Of a stretch of DNA of 64,000 bases, positions 17,141 through 26,232 are shown in pieces (the stretch's first letter is position 1; each line of letters starts with the position of its first letter). The DNA is from Albimonas pacifica (lineage in GTDB: Bacteria > Pseudomonadota > Alphaproteobacteria > Rhodobacterales > Rhodobacteraceae). The notes below the pieces were generated by a model. That model did no database searches. It was not told the DNA's origin and was given only the letters and a program-made list of their open reading frames with translations. The DNA lies in the NCBI RefSeq assembly GCF_900113695.1, contig NZ_FOQH01000006.1, positions 124,001-188,000 of the forward strand. Reading direction: 5' to 3'. A program made the position numbers and the translations under genes.

Positions 17141-18315
17141 TTGCGCTCCGAGTAGGGGTCGGCGGCGTCGCGCAGCCCGTCGCCGACGAAGACGAAGGCC
17201 AGCACCAGGCACACGAAGACCGGCACGGGGATGAAGTACCACTGGTAGTTCAGCAGCACGTCGACCTTGGTGGTGTTCTGCAGCATGACGCCGAGCGAGT
17301 TCACCGGATCCTTCAGGCCGAGGCCGATGAAGGACAAGGCGGTCTCCGACAGCACCATGTAGGGGAACGAGATCACCAGATCGACGATGATGTAGCTCGC
17401 GAAGCTGGGCAGCAGGTGGCGGCGGATGACGTGGCCCGCGGGGGCGCCGCAGAGCTCGGCCGCCAGCACGTAGTCGGCGTTGCGCTCGGCCAGGATATGG
17501 GTGCGCACGCGCCGCGCCAGCGTGGGCCAGTTGATCAGGCCGATGATCATCGAGATGAAGAAGAACCGCGTCTCGGCCGACCACTCGTCGGGCACGAAGG
17601 CCGCGAGCGCCATGAAGAGGGGGATCGTTGGAACCGTCCGGATCGCGTCGGTGATCATCTGCACGACGGTGTCGTAGGCCCCGCCGAAATAGCCGGCGGT
17701 GCCCCCGATCACGAGGGCCAGAACGAAGGAGATCACCACGCCGATGGTCCCCACCGCCAGCGACACGCCGATAGCGTGCAGGGTGCGCGAGAAGATGTCC
17801 TTCCCCTGCGCGTCGGTGCCGGCGATGTGGATGAAGCCCTCGCCCTCCAGCCCGAAGAGGTGGGTGTTCATCTCGATCCCGGGGACGAAGATCCGGCCCA
17901 GGACGGGGATGGTCCAGTCGATGCGGAACCAGTGGTAGGTCCAGCCTTCCGTGAAGAAGGCGACGTAGTTGCGCTCGTCCGTCTCCCGCGTCACCCAGCG
18001 GAAGTTGGTGTCGGCGCCGCGGTAGCGCTCGACCCCCTTGATGAAGGGCACGACGGAGCAGCCGCGGTCGTCGCAGAACTGCGGCAGCTGCGGGGCGCCG
18101 TTGGTGTAGTCGGGATTGCGGCCCGCTGACGTGGGATCGTAGGGCGACAGGAAATCCGCGAACACCCCGCACAGCACGAACAGAAGCAGGATCGCGGCGG
18201 CGACCATCGAGGAGCGCTTTCGCTTGAACCGCGCCCAGATCAGCTGGCTCTGGGAGGCGGTGAAATAGTCCTCCTTCGACTGGGCCGCGCCGCGGCCGAA
18301 GACCCGGGCGATCAT
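17137..18315 (-). CDS. Peptide ABC transporter permease (OppC/DppC type)
   Basis: Inner-membrane channel subunit, 392 residues from ATG 18315, coupled to the upstream permease by ATGA. TM1 lies near residues 37-58. Then comes an unusually long periplasmic stretch of about 120 residues (GRNPDYTNG... to ...GFIHIAGTDAQGKDIFSR) before the remaining five TMs. The EAA loop reads AAELCGAPAGHVIRRHLLP. The long loop with CDDRGC resembles YejE-like permeases and may contact the large binding protein. Confidence 0.95.
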   Translation of the reverse strand: MIARVFGRGAAQSKEDYFTASQSQLIWARFKRKRSSMVAAAILLLFVLCGVFADFLSPYDPTSAGRNPDYTNGAPQLPQFCDDRGCSVVPFIKGVERYRGADTNFRWVTRETDERNYVAFFTEGWTYHWFRIDWTIPVLGRIFVPGIEMNTHLFGLEGEGFIHIAGTDAQGKDIFSRTLHAIGVSLAVGTIGVVISFVLALVIGGTAGYFGGAYDTVVQMITDAIRTVPTIPLFMALAAFVPDEWSAETRFFFISMIIGLINWPTLARRVRTHILAERNADYVLAAELCGAPAGHVIRRHLLPSFASYIIVDLVISFPYMVLSETALSFIGLGLKDPVNSLGVMLQNTTKVDVLLNYQWYFIPVPVFVCLVLAFVFVGDGLRDAADPYSERK

Positions 18316-19316
18316 TTGAACAGCCCCTTGCGCACGCGCGGGTCGATCACCGCGAGGAGAATGTCGGTCAGGAAGTTCAGTCCCACGATGGAGGCGGTCA
18401 GCATGAAGATGATCGCGCCGGCGAGCTCCTGGTCGTTGGAGCGGGCGAGCGCGTCGAACAGCAGCTTTCCCGCGTCGGTCAGGATCAGCACCACCGCGAC
18501 GATGGGCAGCTCGTTGAACACCCGGTTGAGGTCGAAGCCCACGGAATTGACCAGCGGCCCCAGCGCATGGCGCGCCGGATAGCGCCACAGCAGCCGCCGG
18601 CCGGCGACGCCGCGGGCCATGGCGGCGGTGACGTAGAGCTTGTCGAGCTCGTCCGAGACCAGCGCCCGCACGGTCTGCAGCGCGAAGGCGGTCGCGGACC
18701 AGCCCAGGATCACGATGGGAACCCAGGCGTGGCTCAGCATGTCCACGAACTTGTCCCAGGACCACGGCGCCTCGCGGAACTCGGCGGAGAAGAGGCCGGT
18801 GAGGTCGGTCTTCCAGAACACCGTGGCCGAGAGCAGGATCATCAGCGCCAGCAGGAAGTTCGGCAGCGCGAGACCGAGGTAGGAGGCGAACCGCAGGATC
18901 GAATCCGCCCACCCGCCGCGGACGCGGGCCGAGAGGATGCCCACCGGCACCGCGATCAGGTAGGCCAGCGCCAGCGCGCCCAGGCAGATCGCGAGCGAGA
19001 GCCAGAACTTGTCGCCCACGATGGTGGCGACGTCGGCGCGGATCAGGCAGGAGGTGCCGAAATCGCCCTCCGCGAACACCCCCCAGACCCAGCCGGCCCA
19101 GCGCTCGACGAACGGGCGGTCGAGGCCCATGGTGACCTCCATCGCGCGGATGTCGGCCTCGGTGATCGTCTGCCCCTGGGTGTTCTTGTAGGCGATGTAG
19201 CGCTCGGCGCAGTTCCCCGGCACCAGCTCCATCAGCGAGAACACGATGAAGGAGATCATCAGCAGCGTGGCCAGCGAGCTGACCAGGCGCACGGCGATGA
19301 AGCGGAGGAAAGCCAT
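18312..19316 (-). CDS. Peptide ABC transporter permease (OppB/DppB type)
   Basis: Inner-membrane channel subunit, 334 residues from ATG 19316 (AGGAG upstream). N-terminal TM (RFIAVRLVSSLATLLMISFIVFSLM), a periplasmic segment, then the transport domain with AMARGVAGRRLLWRYPARHAL as EAA loop. Preceded by the hairpin-rich gap that separates it from the binding-protein gene. Confidence 0.95.
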   Translation of the reverse strand: MAFLRFIAVRLVSSLATLLMISFIVFSLMELVPGNCAERYIAYKNTQGQTITEADIRAMEVTMGLDRPFVERWAGWVWGVFAEGDFGTSCLIRADVATIVGDKFWLSLAICLGALALAYLIAVPVGILSARVRGGWADSILRFASYLGLALPNFLLALMILLSATVFWKTDLTGLFSAEFREAPWSWDKFVDMLSHAWVPIVILGWSATAFALQTVRALVSDELDKLYVTAAMARGVAGRRLLWRYPARHALGPLVNSVGFDLNRVFNELPIVAVVLILTDAGKLLFDALARSNDQELAGAIIFMLTASIVGLNFLTDILLAVIDPRVRKGLFK

Positions 19317-19341
19317 GCGGGGCGGAGGCTCCTGGCGCTCA

Positions 19342-19459
19342 GGCGCGGCGGGGCCGCGCGGGCTGGGACATGGCGCGGCGGGGCCGCGCGGGCTGGGACA
19401 TGGCGCGGCGGGGCCGCGCGGGCTGGGACGTGGCGCGGCGGGGCCGCGCGGGCTGGGAT
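19342..19459. repeat. 30-bp tandem repeat, four copies, each with a hairpin
   Basis: Units of 30 bp start at 19342, 19372, 19402 and 19432 (the last 28 bp). Each contains CGCGGC GGG GCCGCG, a 6-bp stem with a GGG loop. They sit in the leader of the permease genes, downstream of the binding-protein gene. Confidence 0.9.
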
Positions 19460-19470
19460 CGGGAAAGGGG

Positions 19471-19500
19471 GCGCGCGGCCGGGTGGAGCCGGCCGCGCGC
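19471..19500 (-). terminator. Perfect 12-bp hairpin after the binding-protein gene
   Basis: GCGCGCGGCCGG (19471-19482) pairs fully with 19489-19500 around GTGGAG, 20 bases beyond the binding-protein stop. There is no T-tract, so it may act as a partial terminator or as a 3'-end stabiliser for the binding-protein mRNA rather than a full stop. Confidence 0.6.
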
Positions 19501-19519
19501 GGGTCTCACGCCTGCGGCG

Positions 19520-21577
19520 TCAGTCCGCCAGCGACCACTGCTGCGGGCGGTAGGGGTAGACGCGGTAGTACTCGTAGGACCAGGTCTTGGGCGTCTCCCA
19601 GTTCTCCAGCTTGGCGGAGTGGTAGATCGGGTTCGGCGCCTCGACGAGGCCGATGAAGATGAACTGGTCGAGCTGCGCCTCGATCAGCTTCGCGCCGATC
19701 TCGTCGGACTCGGGCGTGCCGGGCAGGTGCTGCTGCCAGGACAGGACCAGGTCCTTCCACTCGCCGACCCAGGCGGGGGGCTCGACGCCCTCCTTGCCGT
19801 CGGTGTCGATGTACTGGGCCCACAGCATCCCGTTGCGCAGGAAGAAGTAGCTGCCGAAGGGCGCGATGAAGGGCTGCGGGTCGCCCAGGATCACCGGGAT
19901 CGGGGCGCCGTGCAGCCAGACGTGAACCGAAAGCTCGTTGGCCGACTGGGCGGCGCGGTACTCGTCGGGCGTCACCTCCTTGATGGTGGCGTTCACGCCC
20001 ACGTCCTTCCAGTGCTGGGCCACCAGCTCGATCACCGCCGTCGCCACGCCCTGGGTGGCGAACTGGATGTTGAGCGTGAGGGGCGAGCCGTCGGGCAGGT
20101 CGCGCCAGCCGTCGCCGTCCTTGTCGACCACCCCCAGCCCGTCGAGCTTGGCCTTCGCGCCGTCGGGGTCGTATTCGGTCGCGAAGCTCGCCTGCGCCTC
20201 CGTCGCGAACGACGGGGTGGGGGCGAAGGTCAGCATCTGCTTGGGCGTGCCGAGGTCGAAATAGGCGACCGAGTTGATCTCGTCTCGGTTGATCGCCGTG
20301 GACATCGCCAGGCGCCAGTCCTTCTCGCCGAACAGCGCCCGCTTGCCCTCGTCCGCGTCGGTGAGGTTGAAGGTGATGGTCGGCGAGGCGATCTGCGGGC
20401 GCAGGTCGACGACGTAGCCGCCGGCCTCCTGCCCATCCAGCAGCGTGGGCGCGTCGGGCAGGGTGATCGACTGGGATTTGTAGTCGATCTCCCCGTTGAC
20501 CATCTTGAGGATGCGCACCTCGTTCTCGTTGACGTAGAGCTCGGCCATCTCGTTGAAGTAGGGGAGCTGGTTGCCGGCCGTGTCCACCATGTGGAAGTAG
20601 GGGTTGGCGACGACGCGCCGCCCCTCGGTGGTGTCCTCGACGGTGATGTGGCTCTCGAGCGTCGGGGCCACCGCCGCGGGCAGGGAGGGGATCTTCGCCG
20701 GGTCCTTGAGATACGGCGAGGGCACGTCCTTCCAGTCGGAGGCGCCGTAGTAGAAGTTGATCAGCTCATAGCCGTTCTCGAAGCCGAGCGCCCTGGCTTT
20801 CTCGTCCGCGTCGGGCGAGACGTCGGGGTGGAAGGGGCCGAAGAAGTGCTTGGGCAGGAACGGCTGGGCGAAGTCGGTGGCGAAACTCGCCAGCAGGCCG
20901 GGCTTGGGCGCGGCCATCGAGAACTTCACCGTCGTCTCGTCCACGACCTCGACCGTGAAGGGCTCGCCGCCGGCGAACCACAGGTCGCGCGGCTTCTCCA
21001 CCAGGTTCTGGTTCATGGTGACGTCGTTGTACCAGAACGCCACGTCTTCGGCCGTGAACGGGGCGCCGTCGGACCACTTGTGGCCGCGGCGCAGGACGAA
21101 GGTCAGCTCGGTGAAGTCCTCGTTCCACGCCCAGGACTTGGCGACGTTGGGCACGATCGTCTGCAGGTCGTCCGAGAAGCGCACCAGGTTCACGTGGCGC
21201 ACCGACAGCAGGTCCGAGGTCCCCGCCTCGGTCGCGTTCGAGAGCCCGTCGAGCACGCCGCCGTAGACGCCGATCCTGGTGTAGGGGGCGACGACGAGGG
21301 GCTCCTCGGGCAGGCGCTCGGCCACCGGGGGCAGCTCGGCGGGGTTGCCGGTGATGCGGGCGTTCAGCGCCCCGATCTCCGGGTTCTCCTGGAAGGTCAG
21401 CGCGCAGGAGGCCAGCTCCTGGAACTCGGCCAGGTCGTACTGCTGCGGGTAGGCGCCGGGCGCCACGCCCATCGGGTCGGCGACGGTGACGGTCGGGCAC
21501 TCCTGCGCGGCGGCGGCGGTCGCGAATACGGTCGCGACGGCGCAGAGCGAAGCGCTCGCGAGCAACTGGCGTTTCAT
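19520..21577 (-). CDS. Peptide ABC transporter substrate-binding protein (SBP family 5)
   Basis: Periplasmic binding protein, 685 residues from ATG 21577. Signal peptide MKRQLLASASLCAVATVFATAAAAQ, cleaved after AAA or AQ. The family core is clear: LVRFSDDLQTIVPNVAKSWAWNEDFTELTFVLRRGHKWSDG followed by TAEDVAFWYND. Longer than typical DppA (about 510-540), like the YejA group. First gene of the five-gene transporter operon. Exact ligand unknown; peptides are inferred from the partners. Confidence 0.95.
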   Translation of the reverse strand: MKRQLLASASLCAVATVFATAAAAQECPTVTVADPMGVAPGAYPQQYDLAEFQELASCALTFQENPEIGALNARITGNPAELPPVAERLPEEPLVVAPYTRIGVYGGVLDGLSNATEAGTSDLLSVRHVNLVRFSDDLQTIVPNVAKSWAWNEDFTELTFVLRRGHKWSDGAPFTAEDVAFWYNDVTMNQNLVEKPRDLWFAGGEPFTVEVVDETTVKFSMAAPKPGLLASFATDFAQPFLPKHFFGPFHPDVSPDADEKARALGFENGYELINFYYGASDWKDVPSPYLKDPAKIPSLPAAVAPTLESHITVEDTTEGRRVVANPYFHMVDTAGNQLPYFNEMAELYVNENEVRILKMVNGEIDYKSQSITLPDAPTLLDGQEAGGYVVDLRPQIASPTITFNLTDADEGKRALFGEKDWRLAMSTAINRDEINSVAYFDLGTPKQMLTFAPTPSFATEAQASFATEYDPDGAKAKLDGLGVVDKDGDGWRDLPDGSPLTLNIQFATQGVATAVIELVAQHWKDVGVNATIKEVTPDEYRAAQSANELSVHVWLHGAPIPVILGDPQPFIAPFGSYFFLRNGMLWAQYIDTDGKEGVEPPAWVGEWKDLVLSWQQHLPGTPESDEIGAKLIEAQLDQFIFIGLVEAPNPIYHSAKLENWETPKTWSYEYYRVYPYRPQQWSLAD

Positions 21578-21870
21578 GCGGTCCTCTTGATGTCCTGGAG
21601 TGAGCTGCGGAACTCGGGGCTGATAGGCGGCCTGGGAGGGGGGCTGCATGGCGTCTCGCCGCCGCCGGACGACGGGGCGGGAACAGGCTGCGACTCGCCT
21701 TACGCGCCTGTCAAGCGAAGCGGACCGGGGCGCCTTTCATTCGCGCGCCAACGAAGACGGGCGCCTTTTCGACAGGCGCGCCTGCGCAAACCGCAGGCGA
21801 TTTGCGTTCATCTCGTCGCGAAACGTTGGGGAAGGGCGCCCGGCGCGGCCCGCGGAGGGGGCGGCGGGCG
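21578..21870. other. Upstream region of the peptide-transporter operon
   Basis: Holds a TTGACA hexamer on the minus strand (21714-21709) without a good -10 at the usual spacing, and the 8-bp inverted repeat CGCCTGCG/CGCAGGCG (21779-21799). No gene-like frame seen. Confidence 0.4.
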
Positions 21871-21904
21871 GGTCTCCGCCGACGGGGGGCCGCCGGCGGA
21901 GACC
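21871..21904 (-). terminator. Terminator-like hairpin after the FkbM methyltransferase gene
   Basis: An 11-bp perfect stem, GGTCTCCGCCG (21871-21881) with 21894-21904, 6 bases past the stop at 21910. No T-run follows on the minus strand. Confidence 0.6.
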
Positions 21905-21909
21905 TCGGC

Positions 21910-22716
21910 TCAGCCGCCGATCTCGACGGCGAAGTTGCGCACGCCGCCGCGGCGGGCGAAGCGCTCGCGCAGGGCGGCCTCGTCGAGCGGGCCGCCCCCC
22001 TCGCCCGAGACCGAGACCGGCGCGTCGCCGAAACAGGCCAGCAGGTCGCGCGTCGCCTCGAAGGCGCGGCGGGAGGCGAACAGCGTCCACGAGCGGCGCA
22101 GCTTCTTGGTCAGCAGCCGCGGGTGCAGCGACAGGTGCAGGGCCGCCCCCTCGGGCCGTCCGCCGAGGCGGGCGCGCAGGCGGGCGAGCTCCGGGCCCAG
22201 CGCATATTCGTGGCCCTCGATGTCGACCTTCATCAGCGCCGCGCCCTCGCCCGCGCGGTCGGCGACCTCCTCGACCGTGACGGTGGGCACGTGCACTGGC
22301 TCGCCCCGGTGCACGCCGAGCGCCGAGGTCATCGAGCCGCCCAGGCCCCGCCGCCCGCCGAACAGGGTCAGCCCGCCGCCGTCCGCGTGCAGCGCGGCCG
22401 GGATCACCTCGGCGCGCAGGCCGTTGAGGGCGAGGTTCTCCTCCAGCGCCGCGCGGGCCACGGGGTCGGGCTCCAGCGCCAGCACCCGCGCCCCGCGGGA
22501 GGCGGCGAGCAGGCTGACCGGGCCGATCCAGGCGCCGATGTCGACGAAGACCACGCCCCGGGCGGCGCGGGCGGCGACGAAGTCGAGCGTCTCGTCCTCC
22601 CAGCCCACATGCGCCTCGCCCTGCGCGAAGGGGGCCCAGAAGGCGCGCTCGATCTCGCTGCGCGCCTGAACCCGCAGGCGCTTTCCCTTCAGCATGACCT
22701 CGAGGGTCGTGGGCAT
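21910..22716 (-). CDS. FkbM-family SAM-dependent methyltransferase
   Basis: 268 residues from ATG 22716, behind GGGGAGGA. SAM-binding motif I is VVFVDIGAWIGPVSLLAA followed by GARVLALEPDPVA; the FkbM signature is LMKVDIEGHEYAL. The N-terminal 45 residues precede the domain. Methyl acceptor unknown; related proteins modify sugars or natural products. Monocistronic, and divergent from the histidine kinase gene with about 200 bases between starts. Confidence 0.9.
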   Translation of the reverse strand: MPTTLEVMLKGKRLRVQARSEIERAFWAPFAQGEAHVGWEDETLDFVAARAARGVVFVDIGAWIGPVSLLAASRGARVLALEPDPVARAALEENLALNGLRAEVIPAALHADGGGLTLFGGRRGLGGSMTSALGVHRGEPVHVPTVTVEEVADRAGEGAALMKVDIEGHEYALGPELARLRARLGGRPEGAALHLSLHPRLLTKKLRRSWTLFASRRAFEATRDLLACFGDAPVSVSGEGGGPLDEAALRERFARRGGVRNFAVEIGG

Positions 22717-22897
22717 CGGCTGATCCTCCCCGGTCCCGCCGCCGGCGGCCTGCGCGCGGACCCGCCCCCGAAGGGGGCAGGTCGACGCGGCCACTGGCGC
22801 GCGTCCTACCTCAGCCCTACAATCGGGGCAACTCGGCGGCGCAGGGGCGCCGCCGGTCCCGCCGTCCCCCGGGACCCGCGGGCGGAAGGGAGGCGCG

Positions 22898-22924
22898 ATG
22901 CCCACGCGCGCGCGGCCATGCTGA
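22898..22924 (+). other. 8-codon leader frame overlapping the kinase start
   Basis: A strong Shine-Dalgarno (GGAAGGGAGG) precedes ATG 22898, which opens an eight-residue frame ending in TGA at 22922-22924. That frame overlaps the kinase ATG at 22918. The kinase ATG itself has no good site, so translation may be coupled. Confidence 0.35.
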
Positions 22925-24360
22925 TCCGAAGCCTGTCGGGGCGGCTGCTGCTGCTGACCGCGGCCTTCGTGATGCTGATCGAGGCGCTGTTCTTCGCGCC
23001 CTCGGTGGTCTCGTTCCGCGAGAACTACCTGCGCGAGCGGCTGGACCGCGCCCAGATCGCCTCGCTGGCGCTGCTGGCCACCCCCGACGACATGGTCACC
23101 CCGGACCTGGAGCAGGAGCTGCTGAAGACCGCCGAGGTGCTCAACATCGTGCTCCAGCGCGACGAGGCGCGGGTGCTGATCCTCGCCCAGCCCGCGCCGC
23201 GCCCGATCGACGCCACCTACGACCTGCGCACCGAGAACGCCTTCGCCCAGTGGCGCCACGCCGGGCGGGTGCTGGCGATGGGCGGGGACCGGGTGATCCG
23301 GGTGATCGGGATGCCGGTGAACGGCGGCGGCGACGCCATCGAGGCGACGCTGGAGGAGGCGCGCCTGCGCGAGGCGATGATCGCCTACGCCCTGCGGATC
23401 CTCGCGATGTCCGCGGTCATCGCGCTGCTGACCGGCCTGCTGATCTGGATGGCCCTGCGCCGCTTCCTGGTGCGCCCGATGACCCGGGTGATCGAGAACA
23501 TGCGCCGCTTCGCCGAGGACCCCGAGGACCCAGACCGGGTGATCCGCCCCGGCTCCGGCATCGCCGAGATCGCCGAGGCCGAGAAGTCGCTCGCCGGGCT
23601 CGAGACCGAGCTGCGCTCGGCGCTCCGCCAGAAGGCGCGGCTGGCGGCGATGGGGGAGGGGCTGGCCAAGGTCTCCCACGACCTGCGCAACCTGCTGACC
23701 ACGGCGCAGCTGCTGGCCGACCGGCTGGAGGGGTCGGCCGATCCGCGGGTGGCGCGGGTGGGGCCGAAGATCATCCGCTCGCTGGACCGGGCGGCGGCGC
23801 TCTGCGCCTCGACGCTGGATTTCGGCAAGACCGAGGAGCCCGCGCCGGTGATCCGCACCGTGGCGCTGAGGGCGCTGGCCGAGGAGGTGGGCGACGTGGT
23901 CTTCCCCGACCGCAACGTCGCCGAGCCCGCCGCGGGCGGCGTGCGCTTCGTCAACGCCGCGCCCGAGGGGCTGACCGCGCCGGCCGATCCCGACCAACTC
24001 CACCGGGTGCTGGTCAACCTCGCGCGCAACGCCCGCCAGGCGATGGAGAACGCCGGCCGCTCGGGCGAGGTGCGGATCTCTGCCGCGCGGTCGGGCGAGA
24101 CGGTGGTGATCGAGGTCTCCGACCAGGGGCCCGGCCTGCCCGAGCAGGCGCGCGCGAACCTCTTCACCCCCTTCAAGGGCGGCGCCACGCGCGGCGGCGC
24201 GGGGCTCGGCCTCGCCATCGCCGCCGAGCTAGCCCGCGCCCATGGCGGGCGGGTGGAGCTCGCGGCCTCCACCACCGAGGGCGCGTCCTTCCGGGTCACT
24301 CTCCCCGCCGGCCCCCGCCTCGCCCCCGGCGGCCGCCCCGACCGCCGCTCCGCCGCCTGA
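22918..24360 (+). CDS. Sensor histidine kinase, orphan
   Basis: Inner-membrane two-component sensor, 480 residues from ATG 22918. TM1 is near residues 9-31, an extracytoplasmic segment of about 125 residues follows, and TM2 is near 160-180, then a HAMP-like linker (RRFLVRPMTRVIENMRRFAEDP). H254 in KVSHDLRNLLTTAQ is the phospho-acceptor. Then the N box (LVNLARNARQAMEN), G1 (VSDQGPGLP) and G2 (GGAGLGLAIA). No response regulator is adjacent, so the partner is elsewhere. Stimulus unknown. Confidence 0.93.
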   Translation: MLIRSLSGRLLLLTAAFVMLIEALFFAPSVVSFRENYLRERLDRAQIASLALLATPDDMVTPDLEQELLKTAEVLNIVLQRDEARVLILAQPAPRPIDATYDLRTENAFAQWRHAGRVLAMGGDRVIRVIGMPVNGGGDAIEATLEEARLREAMIAYALRILAMSAVIALLTGLLIWMALRRFLVRPMTRVIENMRRFAEDPEDPDRVIRPGSGIAEIAEAEKSLAGLETELRSALRQKARLAAMGEGLAKVSHDLRNLLTTAQLLADRLEGSADPRVARVGPKIIRSLDRAAALCASTLDFGKTEEPAPVIRTVALRALAEEVGDVVFPDRNVAEPAAGGVRFVNAAPEGLTAPADPDQLHRVLVNLARNARQAMENAGRSGEVRISAARSGETVVIEVSDQGPGLPEQARANLFTPFKGGATRGGAGLGLAIAAELARAHGGRVELAASTTEGASFRVTLPAGPRLAPGGRPDRRSAA

Positions 24361-24890
24361 GAGCGGCGTCGGGGGAGCGGGCGAGCCCACGTCGGCCTAC
24401 CCCTCCGCCCGATCCTTCCCGCCCGCCGTCCTGTGTCTGCAGGGCGCGGATGACGGCGACGGCGCATGGGCCTCGCTGCTCGCAAATCGACCCCGCCGCC
24501 CTCCGGCGAGCCGCCGAGCCGAGCGCCGTCTGATCCTTCGCCCTCCGCCCGCCGCCTCTCGCCTGCCCAACACGCAGCAGCGCCCCGGGCTTGACCCGGG
24601 GCCTCCTTCCCGCCGTCGCCGGAGAACCTGCTCTGGGGGCGCCCTGCACCCGCTCGCCAGCGGTGCGACGCAGCCAAGCCCGCCCGCAGGGCGCCTGTAG
24701 ACCGCTAGTAGAGAAGCGCGGACTCCCGGGCCCATAGGCGCCCTGCGGGCGGGCTTGGGCTCGTGGGCGGGCGGCGCGCCCGGAGGTCGGGTCGTCCAGT
24801 GAGAGGGCAGGTCTCCCGGCCGAACGCCTTCCCCTCGCCCGCCCGCCGCGCCTATGGTCGCCGCGACCCTTCCCGGCCTCCGGAGTCCCG
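24361..24890. other. 530-base intergenic region built of repeats
   Basis: No credible gene. It contains the palindromic element CCCCGGGCTTGACCCGGGG (24583-24601), echoed at 38434, and the paired inverted copies of the dispersed repeat at 24676 and 24736. A little upstream sequence of the peptidase gene follows. Confidence 0.6.
24676..24756. repeat. Dispersed repeat, inverted pair (copies 2 and 3)
   Basis: Two perfect 21-bp copies in opposite orientation (24676-24696 and 24736-24756) with a 39-bp spacer form a potential cruciform or RNA stem-loop. About 60 bp from 24729 onward resemble the sequence at 32285. Confidence 0.85.
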
Positions 24891-25982
24891 ATGTCCGCTT
24901 CCATCCGCCCCGGCCCCCGCAACCTGCTGACCGACGTCGCCGGCCTGCGGGTGGGCCACGCCCGCCACGCCACGCTCGCGACCGGCGTCACCGTGATCCT
25001 CGCCCCCGGCCGCGTCCCCGCCGCCGCCGACGTCCGCGGCGGCGGCCCCGGCACCCGCGAGATCGAGGCCCTCTCGCCCGAGAACCTCGTCGGCGGGCTG
25101 CACGCGCTGGTCCTCTCCGGCGGCTCGGCGCTGGGGCTCGGCGCGGGCGATGCGGTCGCCGCCGCCCTTTCCGCCCGGGGCGAGGGCCTGCCCATGGCGC
25201 CCGGCCTGCCGTCGGTGCCCATCGTGCCCTCGGCGATCCTCTTCGACCTCGCCCCCGGCTTCGCCGAGACCTTCGCGGCGGAGGGCGGCCCGCCCCACCC
25301 CCGCCTCGCCCGCCAGGCGCTCGAGGCCGCGCGCGCCGAGTTCGAGATCGGCTCCGTCGGCGCGGGGACCGGCGCCAACGCAGGGCGCATCAAGGGGGGC
25401 CTCGGCTCCGCCTCGGCGGTGCTGCCGGGGCTGGGCGAGGGCGGGCGGGACGTGACCGTCTCGGCGCTGGTGGCGGCGAACCCGGTGGGCTCGGTCCTGA
25501 TGCCCGGCTCCCGCGCCTTCTGGGCCTGGCCCTTCGAGATGCAGGGCCCCGACGGCGCCTGGGAGTTCGGGGGCGAGCGGCCCGACCCCGCCGCTCCGCG
25601 CCCCCTCGATCCGCTGCCCGGGGAGGGCCGGCTCGCCTTCGCCCCGGCGGACGCGCCCGCGGCCGAGCCCGGCCGGGCCACCGCCATCGGTCTCGCGGCC
25701 ACCGACCTCGCCCTGACCCCGGCGGAGTGCCGCCGGCTGGCGATGATGGCGCAGGACGGGCTGGCCCGCGCGATCCGCCCCTCTCACACGCCGATGGACG
25801 GGGACACGATCTTCGCCCTCTCGACCGAGCGGGTCTGCGCCGGTTCGGGCCGCGAGCGCGCCCTGCGCCTCGCCGCGGTGGGCTCGGCGGCGGCCGACTG
25901 CGTGGCCCGCTCCGTCGCCCGGGCGGTCCACGCGGCCGTGGCGGTCCCGGGCGGCCGCCCGGCCTGGCGGGACCTCGGCTGA
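24891..25982 (+). CDS. P1-family (S58, DmpA-like) aminopeptidase/esterase
   Basis: Autoprocessing N-terminal-nucleophile hydrolase releasing N-terminal amino acids or beta-peptides. 363 residues from ATG 24891. Family landmarks: NLLTDVAGLRVGHA at the start, ALVLSGGSALGLGAGDAV, GSVGAGTGANAG and the C-terminal half beginning near T264 (ATAIGLAATD), the likely cleavage point and nucleophile. PSHTPMDGDTIFALST is also conserved. Cytosolic; no signal peptide. Confidence 0.93.
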   Translation: MSASIRPGPRNLLTDVAGLRVGHARHATLATGVTVILAPGRVPAAADVRGGGPGTREIEALSPENLVGGLHALVLSGGSALGLGAGDAVAAALSARGEGLPMAPGLPSVPIVPSAILFDLAPGFAETFAAEGGPPHPRLARQALEAARAEFEIGSVGAGTGANAGRIKGGLGSASAVLPGLGEGGRDVTVSALVAANPVGSVLMPGSRAFWAWPFEMQGPDGAWEFGGERPDPAAPRPLDPLPGEGRLAFAPADAPAAEPGRATAIGLAATDLALTPAECRRLAMMAQDGLARAIRPSHTPMDGDTIFALSTERVCAGSGRERALRLAAVGSAAADCVARSVARAVHAAVAVPGGRPAWRDLG

Positions 25983-26155
25983 GCCTCGCTCCGGCGGGCG
26001 CCCGCGCCTTGCCGCGCCTGCGCTCCGGGGCCCTCGCTGGGGGCGTCCCGAACTTTCTTGCGCGACGTTGCGTCGGGAGTGCGAAACCCCTCTTGCACTC
26101 CCCCCGCCCCCCCGTTAGAAGCCCCGCAGCGCCGCGGGAACGACCGCAGCGCCCT

Positions 26156-26232
26156 GCACCGGTAGCTCAGCTGGATAGAGCACCAGACTACGAATCTGGG
26201 GGTCGGGGGTTCGAATCCTCCCCGGTGCGCCA
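26156..26232 (+). tRNA. tRNA-Arg (anticodon ACG)
   Basis: 77 bases with encoded CCA. Acceptor GCACCGG pairs with CCGGTGC; D-arm AGCTCAGCTGGATAGAGC; anticodon stem CCAGA/TCTGG around CTACGAA, so anticodon ACG (read as ICG); T-arm GGGGGTTCGAATCCTCC. Confidence 0.97.

Noticed and set aside
19342-19459. CRISPR-like spacing of the 30-bp repeats
   Set aside because: Copies are directly adjacent with no spacers and no cas genes are present.
21910-24003. A 697-residue version of the FkbM methyltransferase
   Set aside because: The extra N-terminal part is antisense to the histidine kinase and has no protein-like composition.
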